A DNA stretch of 64,000 nucleotides from the NCBI RefSeq assembly GCF_038002165.1, contig NZ_JBBOBR010000002.1:1-64000 (forward strand), written 5' to 3'. The notes beneath the pieces are model-generated. The model was not told the DNA's origin. It made no database searches and saw only the letters and a program-made list of their open reading frames with translations. Both the position numbers and the translations under genes were made by a program. Origin of the DNA: Cytobacillus sp. FSL H8-0458 (lineage in GTDB: Bacteria; Bacillota; Bacilli; Bacillales; Cytobacillaceae). Positions 33,994 through 43,327 of the stretch are shown one piece after another. Each line of letters starts with the position of its first letter. The stretch's first letter is position 1.

Positions 33994-34725
33994 TTATTTC
34001 AATACCTCGATCTTTTCAATGACCACATCTTCCACAGGCTTGTCCTGTGCGTCTGTTTCAACCGCTGCGATGCTGTCGACTACATCCATTCCCTCAATAA
34101 CCTGCCCAAAAACGGTGTGCTTGTTGTCGAGCCAATGCGTACCGCCTTTTTCATAAGCTTTAATGATCTCTTCGGGATAGCCGGCCTTTTCCATTTCTGC
34201 TTTCAGGCTTGGATCAAGTGACTTGTTCTGAACAATAAAGAATTGGCTTCCGTTTGTGTTGGGACCGGAATTCGCCATGGATAAAGCTCCGCGGATATTA
34301 TAAAGCTCATTGGAGAATTCATCCTCAAATGATTCACCGTAAATGCTTTCTCCGCCCCTGCCGGTTCCATCAGGATCGCCTCCCTGAATCATAAAGTCCT
34401 GAATGACACGGTGAAAAATCAAGCCATCGTAGTAGCCATCTTCACTGTGCTTAATGAAATTTTCAACAGCTTTTGGGGCCTGGTCCGGGAAAAGTTTAAT
34501 TTTAATATTCCCTTTTGATGTCTGCATTTCCACCAGTCTTTCATTTCCCTGTACTTCTTCAGTCAGCTGCGGAAAATTGTCCGGAGTTTCACTTGCCTGG
34601 TTATTTGTCTGTTTTTCTTCAGTCTCAGAGCCATTTGCATTGTCCGCTTCTTTTTCAGTGCTTGTCCCGCATGCTGACAGGATAAACATCAGAATTAGAA
34701 TTGGAGTTAACATACGCCATTTCAT
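33994..34725 (-). CDS. cyclophilin-type peptidyl-prolyl isomerase lipoprotein
   Basis: The 243-residue protein is a lipoprotein (lipobox LSAC, Cys19) with an acidic, Asn/Gln-rich linker to about residue 60. The cyclophilin domain follows (about 65-240). The active-site features [13 protein letters not shown] (catalytic Arg in FHR, then Gln), the GRGGESIYG loop and [11 protein letters not shown] are present. It should speed proline cis-trans isomerisation of proteins folding outside the membrane, similar in role to PrsA. It is monocistronic. Confidence 0.93.
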   Translation of the reverse strand: MKWRMLTPILILMFILSACGTSTEKEADNANGSETEEKQTNNQASETPDNFPQLTEEVQGNERLVEMQTSKGNIKIKLFPDQAPKAVENFIKHSEDGYYDGLIFHRVIQDFMIQGGDPDGTGRGGESIYGESFEDEFSNELYNIRGALSMANSGPNTNGSQFFIVQNKSLDPSLKAEMEKAGYPEEIIKAYEKGGTHWLDNKHTVFGQVIEGMDVVDSIAAVETDAQDKPVEDVVIEKIEVLK

Positions 34726-34846
34726 TATTTTCAGCCTCCTATAAAAAACTAATCATTTTTTAGCTTACCTGATTTATTGAAAATTTGCACTTTGTTTTTT
34801 CAGGCTTCATAATAGGGCTAAAGAAAATGAAAAAGGAGAGGTTAGG

Positions 34847-35227
34847 TTGGCAGAAGTAAATATCGGCGACAAAGTAACAGCCATCTATAAAACAGGCAAA
34901 TATATCGGGGAAGTGACAGATATCCGGCCGCAGCATTACCTGGTCAGAGTGCTGGGGGTCTTAAAGCATCCCATGCAGGGCGATTTGCATAATCCTAAAG
35001 AAGCGGACGTGATGCTTTTTCATGAGCGCCGCGCGCTTGCTTACAGAGAGCAGACCAATGTGCCTAAGCAAATGGTAAAGCCCTTCACAGAAAAAATACC
35101 AGACTATAAGGATTCACTGCAAATAGCACTGGATAAAATGAGAACGGAGCTGGAAGGAGATTCTTCTCCATGGGCTGAGCAAAGCATAAGAAATCTCGAC
35201 TCATTGGAGAATGATTACTTTAAGTAA
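34847..35227 (+). CDS. kapB: kinase-associated protein B
   Basis: The 126-residue protein matches KapB in length and pattern: an N-terminal SH3-like barrel (GDKVTAIYKTGKYIGEVTDI, YLVRVLGVLKHPMQGDLHNP) and a helical C-terminal part. In B. subtilis kapB follows kinB and is needed for KinB to feed the sporulation phosphorelay. The start is TTG behind AAGGAGAGG. No kinB is present here; the next gene, convergent, is kapD. KapB may serve another kinase, or kinB may lie elsewhere. Confidence 0.88.
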   Translation: MAEVNIGDKVTAIYKTGKYIGEVTDIRPQHYLVRVLGVLKHPMQGDLHNPKEADVMLFHERRALAYREQTNVPKQMVKPFTEKIPDYKDSLQIALDKMRTELEGDSSPWAEQSIRNLDSLENDYFK

Positions 35228-35234
35228 AATGAAA

Positions 35235-35267
35235 ACAAGCCAAATCGCTTTGATGGATTTGGCTTGT
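35235..35267. terminator. hairpin between kapB and kapD
   Basis: ACAAGCCAAATC and GATTTGGCTTGT form a 12-bp perfect stem between the convergent genes. T runs are short, but the position suggests a shared terminator. Confidence 0.65.
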
Positions 35268-35887
35268 CAGGCAAATTTGTTAAACAGCTTCGAGAAGTCC
35301 ACCCGGTCGCCAATTGTCGTAGGCTCCGGCTTTTGCAGATACTTTTTATCCTTTTCTACCAATCTGAAAATATTGTAAGTCGTCAAGGCATCATCCAGAG
35401 CTCGGTGATGTTTTCCTGTTCCTTCCTTGCCGTATTCCTGAACTGCTTTCCATAATCCTGTCTGGTTTTGGTCACCAAAGAATCGCTTATATTCCATCGA
35501 AAGGTCCACTTCCCTGCCCCTGAATGGAAAATCCACTCCAGCCTGGATGCAATTTTTTCTAAGCACCTTCATATCCATATTTCCCCACGTAACGATTGTG
35601 CAAGAACGATTTCTGTTCATATCCTTCATTTTTTTGACCAATTCAAGAAAATCCATTCCCTGATCTACTTGTTCCTGTGATATATGCAGAAAGGATTTGC
35701 ACCGCTCGGACAATATCGGAAACCGGACAGGAGTTACATATGAAGAGAATTCTTCACAAACCTGATTGCTGATAACTGATACAATGCCAGCTTCGATAAT
35801 TTCCGGAAAAAAACCTCTGAAAGCACTGCCTTTATCAGGCATGGTAAACTCAAAATCAATAAATAGGTATTGATGTTCCTCCCCCAT
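35267..35887 (-). CDS. kapD: 3'-5' exonuclease-like inhibitor of the KinA pathway
   Basis: The 206-residue DEDDh-type exonuclease fold has motif I FIDFEFT (Asp11, Glu13), motif II in TWGNMDMKVL and motif III HHRALDDALTTYNIF. All catalytic acids and the His are present. It matches B. subtilis KapD, reported to inhibit KinA-dependent sporulation when overexpressed; the nucleic-acid substrate is unknown. It is convergent with kapB, and the stop codon overlaps the shared hairpin. Confidence 0.92.
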   Translation of the reverse strand: MGEEHQYLFIDFEFTMPDKGSAFRGFFPEIIEAGIVSVISNQVCEEFSSYVTPVRFPILSERCKSFLHISQEQVDQGMDFLELVKKMKDMNRNRSCTIVTWGNMDMKVLRKNCIQAGVDFPFRGREVDLSMEYKRFFGDQNQTGLWKAVQEYGKEGTGKHHRALDDALTTYNIFRLVEKDKKYLQKPEPTTIGDRVDFSKLFNKFA

Positions 35888-36125
35888 GTTTTCACCTGCT
35901 TTCCCTTAAAATTTTACGGACTTAATTTCTTATATTATAGCATGAAATATTTCAATTTTCTGAGTAAATTGCTTTTATGCCGGAAATTCTCCAGCGCTCC
36001 CCTTATCTAGCTATCTATTAATGGAATAACCGCACGGCAAGCTGTATATTTCCATTCTTCCCTGCATAAACATAAACCATATTCTAGTAATTTCAAGAGA
36101 TAAATAGAGAAAAAGGGGGCAGGGT

Positions 36126-36668
36126 ATGAAAAAAGGAATGTGCTGTTTTTTGTTTGCAGTCCTGCTGTCAGTTGGATTCCTAATGCCTGCGAAAGCTGCT
36201 GATGCTGAAAAAGAGTTTGAAGATATACTCGAAGAACAGCTTCGAAGCACAGTCCATTATTACAGCGAAAACTCCTTTTCAGTCATTGATGCATACGGAT
36301 TGCAGGGACAGGTAACAAAGATCGTTACATCTGATGACCTGCAAACATCAGAAAATGAAGAGGTTATTGAGGAATATACTTCCCATATCGGCATTGTTTT
36401 TTTGGAATTGGAACAAAAACGGGATGACTTATTTATATTTAAGAAAAAAGATTTCTTTTATTATGATTTTGACAAAAAAGAATTTCTGACAGCATCAAAT
36501 GTGCTTGGCAATGAATCAATCAGGGAGTTCTTTGAACGGTATGTTGATAATACCGAAAAAAGCATTACCCCATTCTCCAAGTTACTCCTCCTATTCTTCC
36601 TTTCCTTTATCATTACGGTTCCGCTAGCCATCATGATTTTCCAAAACCGCGGCCGCAGTAAAACTTAA
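36126..36668 (+). CDS. exported protein with C-terminal membrane anchor, unknown
   Basis: The 180-residue protein has a signal peptide (MKKGMCCFLFAVLLSVGFLMPAKA, cleavage near 24), an acidic extracellular domain of about 120 residues and a C-terminal helix (LLLLFFLSFIITVPLAIMIF) with a basic tail (RGRSKT). The type I topology suggests a membrane-anchored external domain. I do not recognise the domain. The ribosome site is AAAGGGGG. It ends at a terminator shared with the convergent small gene. Confidence 0.75.
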   Translation: MKKGMCCFLFAVLLSVGFLMPAKAADAEKEFEDILEEQLRSTVHYYSENSFSVIDAYGLQGQVTKIVTSDDLQTSENEEVIEEYTSHIGIVFLELEQKRDDLFIFKKKDFFYYDFDKKEFLTASNVLGNESIREFFERYVDNTEKSITPFSKLLLLFFLSFIITVPLAIMIFQNRGRSKT

Positions 36669-36675
36669 TACAGCA

Positions 36676-36711
36676 GAAAAAGAGGATGTGCCAAAGCACA
36701 CCCTCTTTTTC
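36676..36711. terminator. bidirectional terminator
   Basis: AAAAAGAGGATGTGC and GCACACCCTCTTTTT arms with a 4-nt loop lie between two convergent genes. Confidence 0.9.
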
Positions 36712-36930
36712 TTATGATGCTGTCTGTATCCTCACATATTCCCTAGGTTCAAATACCTTTAGCTTTTGTTCATTTCCAGCTTCCATTTTATAATCTGCGG
36801 GTAATAATTCGACCACTTCTTCGTCCGCAGGAATATAAAATTCCCTTTTGGTTTGGTGGTCCAATATCCAGGCGCCTGCAAACAGCAGGGCAAAGATTGT
36901 AATGGCTGCTGAAATTTTATGTTTAATCAT
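36712..36930 (-). CDS. 72-residue single-pass membrane protein
   Basis: MIKHKISAAITIFALLFAG forms one N-terminal helix or uncleaved signal anchor, followed by an acidic external tail (ADEEVVELLPADYKMEAGNEQ). The ATG at 36930 follows TAGGTGG; the longer frame from GTG 36942 would include that site. Family unknown. Confidence 0.6.
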   Translation of the reverse strand: MIKHKISAAITIFALLFAGAWILDHQTKREFYIPADEEVVELLPADYKMEAGNEQKLKVFEPREYVRIQTAS

Positions 36931-37382
36931 GCATAACACCACCTACTAGTAGTGTGCTTGAATGAATGATTTTTTATACATATGTGCATTGTTTTTATAT
37001 ATTTTTTCAAAAAAATTTTTCCTGATACATTCGTGTTTCTACCTATTTAATAAGAATGGATAAATCCTTTACTGATAAGGGTTGGAAGAATGCACAGACT
37101 TTCTTTTTAGGTTATAATTTGTTCTGAGGTGCATGAACGGATAGTAATGATGAATATGGCACGACTGTCATGCCTGCCCTGGCTGGATAATATGGGGGAA
37201 GGTGGAAAAACTTTTATTAAGCGCTTACTAATTGCAGAAATAGATTATACATTCTGCGGAAGAAAAATACATTATTCAAATATCCATCCTGAACCGTTAG
37301 ATGCCATATAGCGGCTTCATCAAGCTGCCTGATAGGATACTTCTGTTGAATAACTCGCAATTAATTTAAAGGGGGTAATGTC
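36931..37382 (+). promoter_or_regulatory. long leader region of the mrp operon
   Basis: This 450-base interval upstream of mrpA has an AT-rich start and a TATAAT box at 37113-37118 without a good -35. If that is the promoter, the mrp mRNA has a 5' leader of about 260 nt, long enough for a regulatory RNA. I see no known riboswitch signature. A 60-codon frame (37129-37311) lacks an ATG and looks fortuitous. Confidence 0.4.
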
Positions 37383-39785
37383 TTGTCTTTGCTTCACCTG
37401 GCAATAATTTCACCATTTTTGCTTGCCATCCTTGTGCCCATTGCGTACAAGCTGTTCAGGCAGATACATACGGGTTGGTTTGTACTTCCTCTGCCAATCC
37501 TTTTATTCAGTTATTTTATTTCTTATTTATCCATCACCTCCGATCAGCAGTCCGTCACAAAATCTTTTTCGTGGATACCCGTTCTGGGGATTGATTTCAC
37601 GGCAAAAGTAGACGGCCTCGGTTTGCTTTTTGCTTTGCTGATTACAGGAATAGGATCACTGGTTGTTCTTTATTCCATCTATTACCTGGATAAAAACAAA
37701 GAAAAACTGAACACCTTCTATGTGTACTTGCTTCTATTTATGGGAGCTATGCTTGGGGTTGTCCTATCTGATAACCTGATTGTGCTTTATACTTTCTGGG
37801 AATTCACGAGTTTTTCTTCATTCCTGCTAATCGGGTATTGGTATCACAGAGAGAAATCAAGATATGGTGCACAGAAGTCGATGATTATCACGGTTTTCGG
37901 CGGTCTTTCTATGCTTGGAGGCATCATCCTTCTTTATTTGATGACAGGCACTTTCAGCATTTCGGAAATTATCACTGGATCAGATGAGATATTTTCACAT
38001 TCATTATTCGTTCCTGCTCTGCTTTGCTTTTTACTGGGGGCATTTACCAAGTCCGCGCAATTTCCATTTCACATCTGGCTGCCGGATGCCATGGAAGCTC
38101 CAACACCCGTCAGTGCATATCTGCACTCGGCAACGATGGTTAAAGCAGGAATTTATTTAGTAGCACGTATGAGCCCGGTATTTGCCGAGCATTCGCTCTG
38201 GCTTTGGCTCATTGCAGGATTTGGAATTACAACCTTATTCTGGGGTTCTTTTTCAGCTGTCAAACAGACTGACCTTAAAGCCATCCTGGCTTTCTCAACG
38301 GTCAGTCAGCTGGGGATGATCATGTCCCTTCTTGGCATCGGTGCTGCAGCGCTTCACTTCGAAACAGTGGATGACAGTTATTTTACGGTTGCCACTACAG
38401 CTGCTGTTTTTCATTTGATCAACCATGCTACCTTTAAAGGAAGTCTCTTCATGGTAGCCGGAATTGTAGATCACGAAACCGGAACCCGTGATATCCGCAA
38501 GCTTGGCGGTCTGATGAACTTTATGCCGATTACCTTTACTTTGGCGATCATCGGCACATTTTCCATGGCCGGGCTTCCGCCTTTCAATGGGTTCTTAAGT
38601 AAGGAAATGTTCTTCACAGGAATGGTCCGTGTTTTGGAAATGGATATTTTCAATTTGGATACATGGGGATTCTTGTTCCCTGTTATTGCCTGGGTGGCAA
38701 GTGTATTCACGTTCATTTACAGCATGATTCTTGTATTCAAAACGTTCACTGGCAAATTCCAGCCTGAGCAATTAGAAAAGAAGCCGCATGAAGCTCCAAT
38801 CGGGATGCTGATTTCACCCATTATCCTGGCTTCACTAGTGATCATTATCGGTTTCTTCCCTAATATTATTTCAAACACGCTCATCTCCCCGGCACAGGCT
38901 GCCATCATGCCTGTTGAAGGGTATGTGTATGATACACATATATACTTCTGGCATGGATTTACGCCTGAACTGTTCATGACTTTAGGTGTTATTACATTGG
39001 GAATTCTGCTTTTTGTCACTCTGCCGAAGTGGAGAAGAGTATATGATTTCTTCCCTGAAAAATTGGCTCTGAATCGTTTTTACGATTCTATGCTGGAAGT
39101 ATCACAGAGGGCTTCCTTCAAGTTAACAAGATTATATATGAACGGATTCATCAGAACCTATCTTGTGTATATTTTTTCATTTTTCATTGTTGCTCTGGCT
39201 TCCACCCTGGTTCTGAAAGATGCTTTTAAATTCGATACGAGCGATGTGGCAACCATCCATTATGCTGAGGTTCTGCTGGCATTAGTCATCGCTGCTGCAT
39301 CTATTTCCATTCTTTTTGTAAAGTCCAGAATGACATCCATCATTCTGCTGGGGGCAGTCGGATATACCGTTTCATTGTTCTTTGTTATTTTTAGGGCCCC
39401 TGACCTTGCATTAACACAGCTTGTAATCGAAACTATTTCTGTCTCTTTGTTCCTGCTAGCTTTCTACCATCTGCCAAAGCTCCGGCATGAGGAGCGGATG
39501 GGATTTAAAATGACGAATGCCCTTATTTCTGTTGGAGTGGGCGCAATTGTAACGATGATTGCCTTATCTGCCCACAGCAATAAGATGTTTCCTTCAATTG
39601 CGCAATATTACGTTGAGAATACGTATAAGGAGGCAGCCGGGAAAAACATGGTAAACGTTATTCTTGTTGATTTCCGGGGTTTTGATACCATGTTTGAAAT
39701 TACGGTTCTTGGAATTGCAGCTCTTGGAATTTTCGCTATGATCAAACTTCGCCTGGAAGGGGGAAAGAAAAATGAAAACAAATGA
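37383..39785 (+). CDS. mrpA: Mrp antiporter subunit A
   Basis: The 800-residue, roughly 20-helix protein combines a NuoL-like antiporter half (VLYTFWEFTSFSSFLLIGYW, PFHIWLPDAMEAPTPVSAYLHSATMVKAG, the FSTVSQLGMIM helix) with a C-terminal MbhD/MbhE-type part (RAPDLALTQLVIETISVSLFLLAF). This is the long form of MrpA typical of Bacillus group 1 Mrp complexes. It starts at TTG 37383, 7 nt after AAAGGGGG. It is the first of seven overlapping genes encoding a multisubunit Na+/H+ antiporter for pH and sodium tolerance. Confidence 0.96.
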   Translation: MSLLHLAIISPFLLAILVPIAYKLFRQIHTGWFVLPLPILLFSYFISYLSITSDQQSVTKSFSWIPVLGIDFTAKVDGLGLLFALLITGIGSLVVLYSIYYLDKNKEKLNTFYVYLLLFMGAMLGVVLSDNLIVLYTFWEFTSFSSFLLIGYWYHREKSRYGAQKSMIITVFGGLSMLGGIILLYLMTGTFSISEIITGSDEIFSHSLFVPALLCFLLGAFTKSAQFPFHIWLPDAMEAPTPVSAYLHSATMVKAGIYLVARMSPVFAEHSLWLWLIAGFGITTLFWGSFSAVKQTDLKAILAFSTVSQLGMIMSLLGIGAAALHFETVDDSYFTVATTAAVFHLINHATFKGSLFMVAGIVDHETGTRDIRKLGGLMNFMPITFTLAIIGTFSMAGLPPFNGFLSKEMFFTGMVRVLEMDIFNLDTWGFLFPVIAWVASVFTFIYSMILVFKTFTGKFQPEQLEKKPHEAPIGMLISPIILASLVIIIGFFPNIISNTLISPAQAAIMPVEGYVYDTHIYFWHGFTPELFMTLGVITLGILLFVTLPKWRRVYDFFPEKLALNRFYDSMLEVSQRASFKLTRLYMNGFIRTYLVYIFSFFIVALASTLVLKDAFKFDTSDVATIHYAEVLLALVIAAASISILFVKSRMTSIILLGAVGYTVSLFFVIFRAPDLALTQLVIETISVSLFLLAFYHLPKLRHEERMGFKMTNALISVGVGAIVTMIALSAHSNKMFPSIAQYYVENTYKEAAGKNMVNVILVDFRGFDTMFEITVLGIAALGIFAMIKLRLEGGKKNENK

Positions 39786-40194
39786 TATTATTTTGCAGAC
39801 CGCTACAAAAGTAGTTTTGTTTCTCATTGTTCTTTTCTCTGTCCATATCTTTTTTGCCGGCCATTATACACCGGGCGGCGGATTTGTTGGGGGTTTGCTG
39901 ACATCGGGGGCAATCGTGCTGCTGCTGCTGGCTTTTGATATGAAAACTGTCTCCAAGATTCTTCCTGTCAATTATATTCACATGATTGCAGTTGGACTGC
40001 TTTTTGCGATTGGTACAGGGGCGGGAGCATTGCTATTTAATGTCCCTTTCCTTACCCATGCCTTTGGACATATTGACCTGCCAGTTCTGGGGGACACTTC
40101 CCTCCATACAGCTACACTGTTTGACCTTGGTGTTTTTCTGGTTGTTGTTGGCGTTACGATGACCATTATTCAAACGATAGGGGAGGATGAATAA
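39772..40194 (+). CDS. mrpB: Mrp antiporter subunit B
   Basis: The 140-residue, four-helix protein has the MnhB signature [27 protein letters not shown]. It begins 14 nt inside the end of mrpA, so translation is coupled. A structural subunit of the Mrp complex next to MrpA's C-terminal domain. Confidence 0.95.
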   Translation: MKTNDIILQTATKVVLFLIVLFSVHIFFAGHYTPGGGFVGGLLTSGAIVLLLLAFDMKTVSKILPVNYIHMIAVGLLFAIGTGAGALLFNVPFLTHAFGHIDLPVLGDTSLHTATLFDLGVFLVVVGVTMTIIQTIGEDE

Positions 40195-40535
40195 TGGAAA
40201 TATTAATGGCTTTCGTAATTGGAATTTTATTTATGTCAGCTACTTATCTCATGCTGTCAAAAAGCTTGCTGCGCATTATTGTCGGAACCGGGCTTTTAAG
40301 CCATGGAGCACATATGCTGATATTAACGATGGGCGGCTTAAAAAAAGGGGCTGCCCCGCTGCTGGGTGAAAACGCACCCTCCTATACCGATCCGATTCCC
40401 CAGGCTCTTATCCTGACGGCAATTGTAATCAGCTTCGGGGTCACTGCGTTTTTCCTGGTTCTGGCATACCGTGCCTACCAGGAGCTTGGCACTGATAATA
40501 TGGATCGAATGAGAGGAACTGAAGGAAATGATTAA
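40194..40535 (+). CDS. mrpC: Mrp antiporter subunit C
   Basis: The 113-residue, three-helix NuoK-like subunit carries the [23 protein letters not shown] and [17 protein letters not shown] stretches. Acidic residues of NuoK-type proton paths lie in the helices. Its ATG overlaps the mrpB stop by 1 nt (TAATG). Confidence 0.95.
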   Translation: MEILMAFVIGILFMSATYLMLSKSLLRIIVGTGLLSHGAHMLILTMGGLKKGAAPLLGENAPSYTDPIPQALILTAIVISFGVTAFFLVLAYRAYQELGTDNMDRMRGTEGND

Positions 40536-42021
40536 CTTTTTAATATTGCCCATCCTGATCCCTTTAGTTACAGGTGTCCTTCTCATCTTTGCTTCTAAAA
40601 GAATCATGCTGCAAAGGTGGATTGCAGGCATTTCATCAGTGATTGCGATCATTTTTTCAGCCCTGCTGGTTCAGAAGGTCCGAGTCAGCGGGATCCAAAC
40701 GCTGGATGTTTCAAGCTGGGAGGCTCCGTTTGGGATCACGCTTGTTTCTGACATGATGTCAGCTCTGCTGGTGCTTACAACCAGTATAATCGCATTTCTA
40801 TGTCTGATTTATTCATTTTGGAGCATCGGGGAAGCCAGAGAGAAGTTTTACTATTATGCTGCATTCAACTTTTTAATTGTTGGCGTAAACGGTGCCTTTA
40901 CAACAGGGGATATCTTCAACCTTTTCGTATTTTTCGAGGTTATGCTGATGGCTTCCTATGTTTTGCTTGTATTGGGAGGAAAGAAGGCACAGCTTAGGGA
41001 GTCAATTAAATACATCCTTGTGAATGTAATATCATCCGCTCTGTTTGTTATAGCTGTAGCCTATCTTTATTCTGTAGTAGGAACGCTTAATATGGCGCAT
41101 ATATCCGTCCGTATCAGCGAAGCAAGCCAAGGGAATCCCCCAGGAATCATTACAGTGATTGCTGTGCTATTTTTAATCGTATTTGGATTGAAAGGCGCCA
41201 TTTTTCCATTATATTTCTGGATGCCAGGCTCTTACTATGCACCGCCTGCTCCTGTTTTGGCTTTATTCGGAGCGCTGCTGACAAAGGTCGGAGTTTACTC
41301 CATTACAAGAACCTATACGCTGTTCTTTTATCACGATACTGGCTTTACCCATCAGCTCTTAAGCTTTTTGGCAATTATGTCGATCATCGCAGGAGTCATT
41401 GGGGCAATTGCCTACTGGGATATTAAAAAAATCATCATCTACAATATCATCATTGCTGTAGGGGCAATTTTGTTTGGAGTATCAGCTATGACGACTGATT
41501 CCCTTACCGGGTCAATCTTCTATTTGATTCATGATATGATTATTAAGGCGGCTCTATTCTTACTTGCCGGCATCGTGATTGCAATTGCCGGAACAAGCAA
41601 TTTGCATAAGATAAGCGGGTTGATCAAGCGCTATCCCGGTCTGGGATGGACCTTCTTCATCGCAGCGCTTGCTCTTGCGGGAATTCCTCCGTTAAGCGGG
41701 TTTGTTGGAAAGCTTCTAATTGTTAAAGGCGGATTTGAAGCAGAACATTACTGGGGAGCAGGGATCGTCTTAATGTCCAGTCTTCTTGTGCTGTTTTCAA
41801 TCATGAAAGTCTTCATTAATGGCTTTTGGGGTACACCTCGCGCCTATAAAGGGGAAGACAAAGTACCTGTCGGCAAAATGTTGATTGCCCCAGTAATCCT
41901 TGTTATCATTGCCGTTTTCTACGGAGCCGGCTCGGAGTTTGTTTATCCGTATATCTTACAGGCTGCTGAAACTCTTGCAAATCCGGAAATATATATTGAA
42001 GCAGTTTTAAAGGAGTATTGA
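40528..42021 (+). CDS. mrpD: Mrp antiporter subunit D
   Basis: The 497-residue, about 14-helix NuoN/NuoL-type subunit contains [21 protein letters not shown] (conserved Glu), [21 protein letters not shown] and [15 protein letters not shown] with intramembrane Lys/His. Together with MrpA it forms the ion-translocating modules. It overlaps mrpC by 8 nt. Confidence 0.96.
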   Translation: MINFLILPILIPLVTGVLLIFASKRIMLQRWIAGISSVIAIIFSALLVQKVRVSGIQTLDVSSWEAPFGITLVSDMMSALLVLTTSIIAFLCLIYSFWSIGEAREKFYYYAAFNFLIVGVNGAFTTGDIFNLFVFFEVMLMASYVLLVLGGKKAQLRESIKYILVNVISSALFVIAVAYLYSVVGTLNMAHISVRISEASQGNPPGIITVIAVLFLIVFGLKGAIFPLYFWMPGSYYAPPAPVLALFGALLTKVGVYSITRTYTLFFYHDTGFTHQLLSFLAIMSIIAGVIGAIAYWDIKKIIIYNIIIAVGAILFGVSAMTTDSLTGSIFYLIHDMIIKAALFLLAGIVIAIAGTSNLHKISGLIKRYPGLGWTFFIAALALAGIPPLSGFVGKLLIVKGGFEAEHYWGAGIVLMSSLLVLFSIMKVFINGFWGTPRAYKGEDKVPVGKMLIAPVILVIIAVFYGAGSEFVYPYILQAAETLANPEIYIEAVLKEY

Positions 42022-42023
42022 GT

Positions 42024-42500
42024 ATGGCATTTCAAATATTATTAAATGTGTTCCTTGGGTTTATGTGGATGTTTTTAACAGGATCATACGAACCGGTTGC
42101 GTTCCTTAAAGGATACCTTTTTGGCCTGCTCATCATCTTTACTTTCAGAAGATTTTTCGATTCACGCTTTTATCTATTAAGAGTTGTAGCGGTAATCAAT
42201 CTTTTGTTTCTTTTCATCAAAGAGCTTATCTTAGCGAACATCGGCGTGCTTAAAGTATTGTTAAGACCCAAACTTGATATGCGGCCAGGCATTTTCGCCT
42301 ATCCTACTGTTCTGAAAAAGGATTGGGAAATAACAGTGCTTTCGAATTTGATCACACTTACTCCAGGGACATTGGTTGTAGATGTTTCCCCGGATAACAA
42401 GATTCTTTACATTCATGCAATTGATATTGAAGATGCAGAGGAAACCATTGATTCTATCCGGAATTCGTTTGAAAAAGCAATCTTGGAGGTGAGCCGGTAA
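42024..42500 (+). CDS. mrpE: Mrp antiporter subunit E
   Basis: The 158-residue protein has two or three N-terminal helices and a cytoplasmic domain carrying SNLITLTPGTLVVDVS, the MnhE signature. ATG 42024 is chosen because AAAGGAG lies 8 nt upstream; the alternative TTG at 42018 is too close to it. It ends overlapping mrpF by 1 nt. Confidence 0.94.
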   Translation: MAFQILLNVFLGFMWMFLTGSYEPVAFLKGYLFGLLIIFTFRRFFDSRFYLLRVVAVINLLFLFIKELILANIGVLKVLLRPKLDMRPGIFAYPTVLKKDWEITVLSNLITLTPGTLVVDVSPDNKILYIHAIDIEDAEETIDSIRNSFEKAILEVSR

Positions 42501-42784
42501 TGCTGAATACTGTTGTTCTAAGTGCCATCCTTATCATTTCGGCTGCCACCATCGGTTTGATCTACAGAGTGATCAAAGGGCCGACCACGCCAGACCGTGT
42601 GGTTGCACTTGATGCTATTGGCATAAATCTTGTTGCAATTGTTGCATTGATTTCTATCGCCCTTAATACAAGTGCGTTTGTGGAGGTTATCCTTCTGATC
42701 GGGATTCTTGCCTTTATAGGGACCGTAGCCTTCTCTAAATATCTGGAGAAGGGGGTTATTATCGAAAATGAACGAGATCGCTAA
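42500..42784 (+). CDS. mrpF: Mrp antiporter subunit F
   Basis: The 94-residue, three-helix protein contains VIKGPTTPDRVVALDAIGIN, the conserved MnhF loop with the essential acidic residue, and IGILAFIGTVAFSKYLEKGV. Translation is coupled to mrpE (overlap) and to mrpG (17-nt overlap). Confidence 0.95.
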   Translation: MLNTVVLSAILIISAATIGLIYRVIKGPTTPDRVVALDAIGINLVAIVALISIALNTSAFVEVILLIGILAFIGTVAFSKYLEKGVIIENERDR

Positions 42785-43139
42785 TATTGTCATTATTGCG
42801 CTGATTATTCTGGGAGCTTTTTTAAGCCTTGTCGCTGCATATGGCGTTATCAGACTTCCTGATATTTATACCAGGAACCATGCGGCATCCAAGTCTGCTA
42901 CACTGGGGGTTATGTCCATACTGCTCGGAGCCCTGCTGTTCTTTTATGTTAAAGATGGCTTTTTCAATTCCAGAGTGCTGCTCGGAATTATATTCATCTT
43001 CATGACATCACCTGTAGCCGGGCATTTAATTGCCCGGGCTGCCTATAACTCCGGTGTAGAGCTATGGGATAAAAGTGTGCAGGATGACTTGAAAGATGCA
43101 CCACATATGAAGAAGACAAGCAGCAAGGAACAATCATAA
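42768..43139 (+). CDS. mrpG: Mrp antiporter subunit G
   Basis: The 123-residue, three-helix subunit has GVIRLPDIYTRNHAASKSATLG, the MnhG signature, and a charged tail. It is the last gene of the operon. Its stop codon is the first base triplet of a hairpin element (TAAAGTGAAAC) that recurs, in the same position relative to the stop, after yuiA. Confidence 0.95.
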   Translation: MNEIANIVIIALIILGAFLSLVAAYGVIRLPDIYTRNHAASKSATLGVMSILLGALLFFYVKDGFFNSRVLLGIIFIFMTSPVAGHLIARAAYNSGVELWDKSVQDDLKDAPHMKKTSSKEQS

Positions 43140-43285
43140 AGTGAAACTTCAATCAGTGGAGTTTTTTCCCACTGATTGTTAGTTGAACCAATCGGGCCTT
43201 TACGGGCAGTTTGACCCCGCTTATCCTCCTTTGATTCCTCTGAGTCTTGAAGTGAGGGTCTTACTGCCCGTTAGACTGCGATAAA
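43137..43285 (+). repeat. stop-codon-adjacent hairpin element, copy 1 (short form)
   Basis: From the mrpG stop codon the sequence reads TAAAGTGAAACTTCAATCAGTGG, then the complement CCACTGATTGTTAGTTGA. It continues CGGGCCTTTACGGGCAGT...GACCC, its complement GGGTCTTACTGCCCGT, and TAGACTGCGATAAA. The same ends and both hairpins occur on the other strand at 63276-63476 after yuiA. This copy lacks the 65-bp internal module found there. The operon's terminator follows directly. Confidence 0.93.
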
Positions 43286-43287
43286 TA

Positions 43288-43323
43288 GAAAAACCGCAAG
43301 AGAAATCCTCTTGCGGTTTTTTA
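43288..43323. terminator. bidirectional terminator between mrpG and the thioesterase gene
   Basis: AAAACCGCAAGAG and CTCTTGCGGTTTTTT arms flank a 6-nt loop between convergent genes. Confidence 0.92.
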
Positions 43324-43327
43324 TTAT

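Noticed and set aside
37129-37311. 60-codon frame in the mrp leader
   Set aside because: Starts only with GTG directly against a weak GAGG and encodes a mixed sequence with no fold-like pattern.
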